Source: Spirochaetaceae bacterium
GTDB taxonomy: Bacteria > Spirochaetota > Spirochaetia > Spirochaetales_E > Spirochaetaceae_B
Assembly (NCBI GenBank): GCA_003249275.1
Contig: QKJO01000138.1
Coordinates: 1-13,204, forward strand
Direction: 5' to 3'
Length of the DNA stretch: 13,204 nt
Part shown: positions 7,699 through 13,204 of the stretch, in pieces
How positions within the stretch are numbered: the stretch's first letter is position 1
How the letters are laid out: each line of letters begins with the position of its first letter
Position numbers and translations under genes: made by a program
Notes under the pieces: model-generated
Seen by the model: the letters and a program-made list of their open reading frames with translations, nothing else
The model's database searches: none
What the model was told of the DNA's origin: nothing

Positions 7699-8295
7699 CT
7701 ACCAATTGGATTTTGACTGTTTGATGACCTTTTTCACTTCGTTGGAACCGATCCAGACTTTCTCATTGGTTTCAAGATGGATGAGTTCCATGGAAACCTG
7801 ATACTTGATCACACGGGTACCGTCCACAGCATCGGTGATGGAGGTAATGACTCCCTGAAGCATAAAGTCGGCTCCCGTTTCGGCAGCCAGAGCTTTGGCC
7901 GTAGCCTCGGTGGCATTAGACTGCTGATCCTCTCTCTCCTCACGGACTTCCTGCCGCTCTTCGCTGTTGGCGACGAACCGGACTCTGCCGCTGTTGATCA
8001 GTTCCTTTTCGATGTCCTTGATGAAGGTGAGGACTTCGATGTGCTCGGAGCTTTTATTTCTGACGGTACCGACGATGACCACGGGTTTCTGACCGGCGGA
8101 AGCAAGAAAATCATCAAGCCAGGGTCTGGACAGAACATCCGAAACGATCTCTTCAGCCGTGAGCCGGGAATCGGTATCGTTCCAGCGTCCGCTCAGGTCA
8201 ATCACCTCATCCGAAGATGTCCTGGTGACTTTTGTTGACGCACAGCCGCTCAGAACCAGCAGGATCAATGCCGCAGGCAGAAAGATTTTTTTCAT
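7699..8295 (-). CDS. LpoB-like lipoprotein, putative penicillin-binding protein activator (COG3417)
   Basis: Predicted outer-membrane lipoprotein, 198 residues, first gene of the minus-strand lipoprotein operon. Start at 8295: AGAGGAG seven bases upstream and an immediate signal peptide with lipobox L-S-G-C (Cys18). A longer frame reaching 8397 has no such support. The mature part matches the LpoB/COG3417 pattern I know: LSGRWNDTDS (34-43), RPWLDDF (57-63), KPVVIVGTVRNKS (70-82), then FIKDIEKELINSGRVRFV (91-108), and a C-terminal strand with KVWIGSNEVKK (179-189). In E. coli, LpoB reaches through the periplasm to activate PBP1b, and its fold resembles TolB-N/CsgG. Here the linker after Cys18 is short, as in many non-enterobacterial relatives, so activation of a PBP is only inferred. 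The C-terminus ends KSNW, then seven bases to the next gene. Confidence 0.83.
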   Translation of the reverse strand: MKKIFLPAALILLVLSGCASTKVTRTSSDEVIDLSGRWNDTDSRLTAEEIVSDVLSRPWLDDFLASAGQKPVVIVGTVRNKSSEHIEVLTFIKDIEKELINSGRVRFVANSEERQEVREEREDQQSNATEATAKALAAETGADFMLQGVITSITDAVDGTRVIKYQVSMELIHLETNEKVWIGSNEVKKVIKQSKSNW

Positions 8296-8385
8296 ATCAA
8301 TACTCCTCTTGCATATGTAACCGTCTGAAGCCGTAAAAGTGTCAGCCGGAAACATCACTATCATGAATTTATGTTTGCTTCTTAT

Positions 8386-8391
8386 ATTGTA
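8386..8391 (-). promoter_or_regulatory. Weak candidate -10 box for the lipoprotein operon
   Basis: On the minus strand TACAAT (8391-8386) matches the -10 consensus at 5 of 6 positions, about 90 bases before the lpoB-like start. The element 17 bases further upstream, CTGGAT, is a poor -35 box. The promoter must lie somewhere in the 238-base divergent gap 8296-8533, but this placement is tentative. I see no recognisable operator or riboswitch in the gap. Confidence 0.25.
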
Positions 8392-8460
8392 ACTCATTTC
8401 AAACCATAATCCAGAGGGATCAGCGAAATCGATTGGCCTTTTTATACCCCTCTCCCGCTC

Positions 8461-8489
8461 TTGAATAAATGGCCTTCTTATCTGATAAT
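8461..8489 (+). promoter_or_regulatory. Predicted sigma70-type promoter for hom-glgP
   Basis: TTGAAT (8461-8466), a 17-base spacer and GATAAT (8484-8489) give a good housekeeping-type promoter. The start would be near 8496, leaving an AT-rich leader of about 38 bases that contains AGGAGAG (8520-8526) seven bases before the homoserine dehydrogenase ATG. No attenuator or leader peptide fits in so short a leader. Confidence 0.6.
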
Positions 8490-8533
8490 CCCCAATAAGT
8501 TAATTAATTCAGAGGACTCAGGAGAGACATATT

Positions 8534-9853
8534 ATGGACGGTAAGGGAAAGTATGGAGTAGCGCTAGTCGGCTGCGGGGTAGTCGGAGGAGGAACTGCCA
8601 AGGTTCTGACAAGAGACAGAACGTACCTGCAGGACCGGACAGGCATCCCCCTCTATCTGAAATATGTGGTCGACAGAAACTATGACAATGCCAGGGCCCT
8701 CGGTATTCCCGAAGACCTGTATGAAGAGGACTTCAACAAAGCCCTTGAGGATCCGGAAGTTTTTCTCGTTGTCGAACTGATCGGCGGCCTGACTGTTGCA
8801 AAAAAGATAATCACCAAGGCACTGGAAGCAGGCAAACATGTTGTCACGGCCAACAAGGCTCTGATGGCCCACTACGGACCCGAGCTTTTCGCACTGGCCA
8901 GAAAACACAAGGTTACCATCGGACTGGAAGCCAGCTGCGGAGGCGGGATTCCCATCGTCAAGGCACTGACGGACGGACTCCTGGCCAACAGAATCGAAGC
9001 TCTTTTCGGTATTGTCAACGGAACCTGCAACCACATTCTCACCGAAATGACCGAGCGGGGACAGAGTTACAAGACCGCACTCCAGTCGGCTCAGAAAGCC
9101 GGTCTGGCCGAAGCTGACCCGACCCTCGACGTTACGGGTATGGACTCGGCCCACAAACTCACAATTCTGGCGTCCCTCGCCTTCGGAAAGAGAGTGGATC
9201 TTGATTCCATCCCTGTGGAAGGTATCGATACCCTGGACCTTTACGATGTGGAAACCGGCCGGGATCTCGGCTATATCATGAAGCTCCTGGCCATTGCCCA
9301 GAAGACCGAAAAAGGACTTGCACTAAGCGTTTCACCCGCTTTTATCCATACCTCCCATCCTCTGGCCCGAGTCTCCGGAGCTTTCAATGCGGTCAGCGTC
9401 TATGGACATGCGGTCGGACACACCATGTATATGGGACGGGGAGCCGGAAGTTCTCCCACGGCATCGGCCGTGGTTTCCGACATCATCGCCACGGCTCTGG
9501 GCATCACCCCCAAAGCCTTTGAGAACCTCAATTTCTGGCCGGACAAGACTGAAAAAGCCGAACAGCTTCCCCCCGAAGAACTGACAGGCCGCTACTATCT
9601 GAGATTCATGGTTAAAGACAGACCGGGCACGGTAGCCCGGATCAGTACTATACTGAGTAAAAAGGGGATAAGCATCACCTCCCTTCTTCAGAAGGAGGAT
9701 AAATCGGACACGATTCCTCTGGTGATGACAACCCACGAGTGCAGTGAGGGAGCCATAATAAGCGCTCTGAAGGAAATCGAATCTCTGGAAGAGATCACGG
9801 CTCCTCCCATCTGGATCAGAATCGTGGAAGAACACCCCGAATCGGTAAACTAG
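8534..9853 (+). CDS. hom: Homoserine dehydrogenase with C-terminal ACT domain
   Basis: Cytoplasmic enzyme reducing aspartate semialdehyde to homoserine with NAD(P)H, the branch step to threonine and methionine. The 439-residue length fits the monofunctional type with a regulatory domain. The Rossmann nucleotide site is G13-C-G15-V-V-G18. T-A-N-K (105-108) and N-G-T-C-N (162-166) line the active site. The signature stretch EADPTLDVTGMDSAHK (193-208) carries the acidic residues and the lysine, K208, that matches the catalytic lysine in known homologues. An ACT domain (about 353-430, opening with YYLRFMVKDRPG) suggests feedback inhibition, classically by threonine. AGGAGAG lies seven bases before the ATG. 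It is the first gene of a two-gene unit with glycogen phosphorylase and divergent from the lipoprotein operon. No aspartokinase domain is fused. Confidence 0.96.
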   Translation: MDGKGKYGVALVGCGVVGGGTAKVLTRDRTYLQDRTGIPLYLKYVVDRNYDNARALGIPEDLYEEDFNKALEDPEVFLVVELIGGLTVAKKIITKALEAGKHVVTANKALMAHYGPELFALARKHKVTIGLEASCGGGIPIVKALTDGLLANRIEALFGIVNGTCNHILTEMTERGQSYKTALQSAQKAGLAEADPTLDVTGMDSAHKLTILASLAFGKRVDLDSIPVEGIDTLDLYDVETGRDLGYIMKLLAIAQKTEKGLALSVSPAFIHTSHPLARVSGAFNAVSVYGHAVGHTMYMGRGAGSSPTASAVVSDIIATALGITPKAFENLNFWPDKTEKAEQLPPEELTGRYYLRFMVKDRPGTVARISTILSKKGISITSLLQKEDKSDTIPLVMTTHECSEGAIISALKEIESLEEITAPPIWIRIVEEHPESVN

Positions 9854-9863
9854 GATGTAAAGA

Positions 9864-12230
9864 ATGACCGGACCGAAAGCCCTGCTGGAACAACTTGAAA
9901 GACTTCTGAATTTCCATGATGAAAAACTGACGCCTTCCGGGTTTCTCCAGATTTTATCGGTTTTCGTCCGGCAGGAAATGAACCTTAGACTGGAAAAGAC
10001 CAATCTCAGGGACCGGAAGGATGACCCCAGAAGGGTCTGCTACTTTTCGGCGGAGTTTCTGACGGGTCGTCTGCTTCATCAGAACCTCCTGTCTCTGGGC
10101 ATCAGGGACGAGGTGACCCGGATGGCCGCCCGCCACGGTCTGGAGCTGACGGATATCCTGGAAGAAGAGCTGGACCCCGGTCTGGGCAACGGCGGCCTGG
10201 GACGTCTGGCATCCTGTTTTCTCGACTCCCTTGTGCATCTGGACATGCCGGCCACCGGTTACGGCATCTGTTACCGCTTCGGCCTTTTCAATCAGACAAT
10301 TGAGAATCAGAGACAGAATGAGCATCCCAATCCCTGGAGGGAAAGAGACCTCTGGGGAACGACGGACCGGAACAGCTGCTACAGGATTCCCTTCGGAGGA
10401 ACTGTGGACATCAGCTGCAGCGATTCGGGCGAACTGCAGTTCAAGCTGAAACCGGCTTATGAAGTCCTGGCCATTGCGGTGGACTACCCCGTATCCTCCA
10501 CCCTTTCGGACCGGGTCCAGCCTCTGAGGCTCTGGAAGGCCGAATCTCCCTACGGTTTTGATCTGGCCGGTTTCAACAGTGAAAAACACCAGGAAGCCTG
10601 GCATTCCATCAATGAAGCCGAATCCCTGACGGCGGTCCTCTATCCCGGAGATGTGGGGGATGAAGGAAAAAAGCTGAGGCTGAAGCAGCAGTACTTCTTT
10701 GTTTCCGCCTCCCTACAGGATCTCATGACCGCCTATAAACTGAAACATCCGGGAGAGTGGAACAGTTTTCCCGAGCGGATCGTCATCCAGCTGAACGACA
10801 CTCATCCTGTTCTGGCCATCCCCGAACTGATGCGGCTTCTCCTGGATATCGAAAAGCTCTCCTGGGATGAGGCCTGGGGCATCTGTACCCGGGTTTTCGC
10901 CTATACCAACCATACCGTTCTGGAAGAGGCTCTGGAGAAGTGGCACCTTCATTACATCAGCGAACTCTTCCCCCGTCTTGTTCTGATCATTGAGGAGATC
11001 CAGAAACGCCTTCAGGATCATCCCGGCACTCCGCCCGTCATCAAAGACGGCATGCTTCATATGGCCTCTCTGGCCGTTCACGGAAGCTTTTCGGTCAACG
11101 GAGTGGCCGCCCTCCATTCCAGACTCCTGAAAGAGACGGTCCTGAAGGAGTGGTATGCCTGCACACCCTGGAAGTTCAACAACAAGACAAACGGCATTAC
11201 CCACCGCCGCTGGCTGATGCAGTGCAACCCGGGTCTCACCGGACTGATCAACAGCCTCATCGGAACTGCCTGGCAGACCGATCCACTCCGGCTGAGCGAT
11301 CTGGCGGGACACAGCGGCGATGCTGCGGTTCTGGAGGAACTGGACAGGATAAAAAAAGCAAACAAGAGGGAGTTCGCCCGGTGGATTCAGAAGCATCAGA
11401 GCCTCGTTCTGCCCGATACCTTCCTTTACGATTTCCAGGTCAAGAGAATCCATGAGTACAAACGGCAGCTCCTGAATATATTTACAATTCTGATGAAGTA
11501 CAGGGAGATCCGGAACGGGGAGGATGACGGGTCGGTTCCCCATCTGTATTTCATCGGAGGCAAGGCGGCTCCGGGGTACTACATTGCCAAGGAGATCATC
11601 CATCTGGCCTGCCGGACCGCTTCGGTAATCAATGCCGATCCTCTGTGCAGAGATCGGCTGCAGCTGCGTTTTCTGCCGGGCTACAATGTGTCCATGGCGG
11701 AGATGATCTTTCCCGGTGCCGAACTCTCCCAGCAGATCTCCACCGCAGGCAAGGAAGCCTCGGGAACGGGCAATATGAAGTTCATGATGAACGGGGCCCT
11801 GACTCTGGGAACCAGGGATGGAGCGAATATCGAGATCTTTCAGGCAGCGGGCGAGGAAAACAACATTCCCTTCGGGATGAACGCCGATGAGGTTGTCGAT
11901 TACCGCAGGGAGTACAGCCCCGGAGATTTTCTGAAACGGAACACAGAGGTCGCCGCCCTCTTCGATGAGATTCAGGGCGGGATGCTGGGAGACCCCGGTG
12001 AGTTCAGCGATCTTATGAACTATCTTTTGAAGGATGACCCCTACCTTGTACTGCCGGAAATCGCCGCCCACAGAGACGCCATCGTCAGGGCCGAGGAGCT
12101 CTACAGCGACAGAATGAGCTGGAACAGAAGCAGCCTGATGAATATCGCGTCTTCGGGCGTCTTTTCATCAGACAGAACCATCAGGGAGTATGCTTCGGAA
12201 ATATGGAAGATCTCACCCCGTAAACTGTGA
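9864..12230 (+). CDS. glgP: Glycogen/maltodextrin phosphorylase
   Basis: Cytoplasmic PLP enzyme that removes glucose-1-phosphate from the non-reducing ends of glycogen or maltodextrins (GT35). At 788 residues it is slightly shorter than the two E. coli enzymes. Full-length signatures are present: EFLTGRLL (64-71), DPGLGNGGLGRLASCFLDS (104-122), YGICYRFGLFNQ (133-144), QLNDTHP (309-315), LAVHGSFSVNGVAALHS (403-419), KTNGITHRRW (441-450), DFQVKRIHEYKRQ (523-535) and GGKAAPGY (565-572). The PLP lysine is K639 in E-A-S-G-T-G-N-M-K; the usual residue where G636 sits is Ser, a mild substitution. Animal-type N-terminal phosphorylation and AMP regulation are not expected. It starts 10 bases after the hom stop, with AGGA overlapping that stop codon, so the two are probably co-transcribed. 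Sequence alone does not separate glycogen from maltodextrin preference. The 3' end overlaps the convergent gene by 18 bases. Confidence 0.95.
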   Translation: MTGPKALLEQLERLLNFHDEKLTPSGFLQILSVFVRQEMNLRLEKTNLRDRKDDPRRVCYFSAEFLTGRLLHQNLLSLGIRDEVTRMAARHGLELTDILEEELDPGLGNGGLGRLASCFLDSLVHLDMPATGYGICYRFGLFNQTIENQRQNEHPNPWRERDLWGTTDRNSCYRIPFGGTVDISCSDSGELQFKLKPAYEVLAIAVDYPVSSTLSDRVQPLRLWKAESPYGFDLAGFNSEKHQEAWHSINEAESLTAVLYPGDVGDEGKKLRLKQQYFFVSASLQDLMTAYKLKHPGEWNSFPERIVIQLNDTHPVLAIPELMRLLLDIEKLSWDEAWGICTRVFAYTNHTVLEEALEKWHLHYISELFPRLVLIIEEIQKRLQDHPGTPPVIKDGMLHMASLAVHGSFSVNGVAALHSRLLKETVLKEWYACTPWKFNNKTNGITHRRWLMQCNPGLTGLINSLIGTAWQTDPLRLSDLAGHSGDAAVLEELDRIKKANKREFARWIQKHQSLVLPDTFLYDFQVKRIHEYKRQLLNIFTILMKYREIRNGEDDGSVPHLYFIGGKAAPGYYIAKEIIHLACRTASVINADPLCRDRLQLRFLPGYNVSMAEMIFPGAELSQQISTAGKEASGTGNMKFMMNGALTLGTRDGANIEIFQAAGEENNIPFGMNADEVVDYRREYSPGDFLKRNTEVAALFDEIQGGMLGDPGEFSDLMNYLLKDDPYLVLPEIAAHRDAIVRAEELYSDRMSWNRSSLMNIASSGVFSSDRTIREYASEIWKISPRKL

Positions 12231-12917
12231 CAGCCAGGGATCTGCCAGCTGGAAAAGGATGATCAGCACAAGGGCCGGCATGAAGTTGGCCGTTTTGATC
12301 GATTTCAGCTTGAGAAGATTGATCCCGATCATGATGACCAGCAGTCCTCCCACCGCCGAAACGGCATCGATCATGGGCTGCTCCACATAGGGGGCTACCA
12401 CTCCGGAAAGAAGAGTCAGAGACCCCTGTACCAGCAGGATGGACAAAGCCGAAAAGGCGACGCCCCAGCCCATGACGGCCGCCAGAAGAACCGAGACCGA
12501 ACCGTCCATAACCGATTTGAGCAGGAGCAGCTGATAGTCTTTGTCAATTCCCGCTTTGAAGGAACCGACGATGGTCATGGCCCCGACGCAGAACAGCACG
12601 GTGGCATCCAGAAATCCCATGGCAAAAGGCCCTTCCCCCATGGACCCGGGGAGTTTTGATTTCATCCATTCACCAAAGCTGAGAACCCGGTCCTCAATAC
12701 GCAGAAAAGTACCCAGAAGACCGCCCAGAACCAGGGAGAAAACCATGTAGAGGGCGTTGCAGGACTCCTGAGCCATGGTGATTCCCAGAAGAAGAGTGAA
12801 AATTCCAAGGGCGTTGAAAACGGTCTGCTCATACCTGTCATGAATTTTTCCCTTCAGCATCAATCCGAGGAAAGATCCTGCAAGTACGGCCAGAGCATTA
12901 ATAATTGTTGCGATCAT
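12213..12917 (-). CDS. DUF554 family membrane protein
   Basis: Inner-membrane protein of 234 residues with about six or seven predicted helices (near 3-20, 36-50, 56-72, 102-120, 138-170, 185-202 and 211-227). The family is recognised from GSFLGLMLKGKI (14-25), the FLDATVLFCVGAMTIVGSF region (102-120) and KSVMDG (134-139), shared with the YqgA/YdfK-type DUF554 proteins. Their biochemical function is not established to my knowledge, though the polytopic layout suggests a transporter. The ATG at 12917 has only a weak ribosome binding site (GGGATAG about 10 bases upstream). Its last six codons, stop included, overlap the last six codons of glgP on the other strand, and no terminator hairpin is visible between the two genes. 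The next gene on the plus strand diverges from it across 130 bases. Confidence 0.85.
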   Translation of the reverse strand: MIATIINALAVLAGSFLGLMLKGKIHDRYEQTVFNALGIFTLLLGITMAQESCNALYMVFSLVLGGLLGTFLRIEDRVLSFGEWMKSKLPGSMGEGPFAMGFLDATVLFCVGAMTIVGSFKAGIDKDYQLLLLKSVMDGSVSVLLAAVMGWGVAFSALSILLVQGSLTLLSGVVAPYVEQPMIDAVSAVGGLLVIMIGINLLKLKSIKTANFMPALVLIILFQLADPWLSQFTG

Positions 12918-12975
12918 GGTCGCTATACTATCCCATCACCATAAGAATGAACAGAGATTTAAGATCTTTCTCAAA

Positions 12976-12991
12976 CTTATGCCTCCATAAG
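12976..12991. repeat. Short inverted repeat in the divergent gap
   Basis: CTTATG (12976-12981) and CATAAG (12986-12991) surround the four bases CCTC. CCATAAG also occurs at 12939-12945. These lie in the 130-base gap between two divergent genes and could be an operator, but such short matches arise easily by chance. I could not place a convincing promoter here for either gene. Confidence 0.25.
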
Positions 12992-13047
12992 CCGACAATC
13001 AAGGAAAGCAGCTTGAACTGCCCAGCACAACAGGAGGTGTACATTCC

Positions 13048-13204
13048 ATGTACAAAGAAACGGTCATCACACAGACAGCCAGAAATCCGGAATCTTCCAT
13101 CCATGAGCAAGTTGCCGACAAGATATACTGTGCCAACTGCAAGCACTGCAAACTCATCAGATCGAGTACGGGAAATAATGATCAGTATCAGCTCCGGGTC
13201 CGCT
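13048..13204 (+). CDS. Start of a small Cys-rich protein, possibly metal-binding; cut by the window end
   Basis: Open frame of 52 codons running off the right edge. The start is well supported by AGGAGGT (13032-13038), nine bases before the ATG. There is no signal peptide or membrane segment in the visible part. Residues 28-34 give Cys-x-x-Cys-x-x-Cys (in YCANCKHCKL, followed by basic residues), a pattern used by zinc ribbons and some iron-sulphur sites; any further ligands would lie beyond the window. I do not recognise the family and give no function. It is transcribed away from the DUF554 gene. The strong ribosome binding site and the frame, open to the edge, make it a likely real gene despite its short visible length. 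Confidence 0.7.
   Translation, partial: MYKETVITQTARNPESSIHEQVADKIYCANCKHCKLIRSSTGNNDQYQLRVR

Noticed and set aside
8296..8397. N-terminal extension of the LpoB-like lipoprotein to 8397
   Set aside because: It would bury the signal peptide behind 34 polar residues. The ATG at 8295 has its own ribosome binding site and opens directly on the signal peptide.
10713..12071. A 452-codon open frame on the minus strand inside glgP
   Set aside because: It is antisense to conserved phosphorylase motifs across its length, its translation has no recognisable domain, and GC-rich codon bias on the real strand often leaves such open shadows.
12928..13146. A 72-codon minus-strand frame in the divergent gap
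   Set aside because: It overlaps the Cys-rich gene start, which has a strong ribosome binding site. The minus-strand frame has neither a good ribosome binding site nor a recognisable motif.
1..13204. CRISPR array, tRNA, rRNA, insertion sequence, toxin-antitoxin or phage genes
   Set aside because: I found no regular direct repeats, transposase motifs, paired small genes or RNA-gene signatures by reading both strands; short tRNAs could be missed without a covariance search.

Overview
The window carries 12 genes and reads like ordinary chromosome of a Gram-negative-type bacterium. I infer a free-living spirochaete (Spirochaetota). The reasons are four lipoprotein genes close together, loose lipobox residues such as V-I-S-C, a LysM lipoprotein of a style I associate with spirochaetes, and mid-50s GC judged by eye. 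The lineage is inference, because no rRNA or marker gene is present. I see no mobile element, CRISPR array, tRNA or rRNA.

Layout. (1) Bases 1-3552, plus strand: the tail of a sugar uptake operon, with an ABC ATPase (5' end outside the window), two membrane permeases and L-rhamnose mutarotase (rhaM). The first three genes overlap at their junctions and rhaM follows after a 19-base gap. RhaM identifies the substrate as most likely L-rhamnose. The periplasmic binding protein and probably the catabolic genes should lie upstream. (2) 3658-5094, plus: a LysM-domain lipoprotein with its own promoter. It ends at a strong bidirectional terminator (5108-5140). (3) 8295-5153, minus: a three-gene lipoprotein operon in transcription order LpoB-like, COG3014-like, LPP20-like. 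(4) 8534-12230, plus: homoserine dehydrogenase with an ACT domain, then glycogen/maltodextrin phosphorylase 10 bases later, behind a good sigma70-type promoter. (5) 12917-12213, minus: a DUF554 membrane protein whose 3' end overlaps the phosphorylase gene by 18 bases. (6) 13048 to the window end, plus: the start of a small Cys-rich protein of unknown function.

Working together. The rhamnose genes import the sugar and interconvert its anomers for catabolism. The LysM lipoprotein and the lipoprotein trio suggest a cell-envelope block: a peptidoglycan-binding tether facing a cassette with an LpoB-type (penicillin-binding-protein activator) member. The hom-glgP pair joins threonine/methionine synthesis with glycogen breakdown, a pairing with no obvious pathway logic. 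The most interesting part is the lipoprotein trio, whose joint function is not established as far as I know. I found no clearly novel system such as a defence island.
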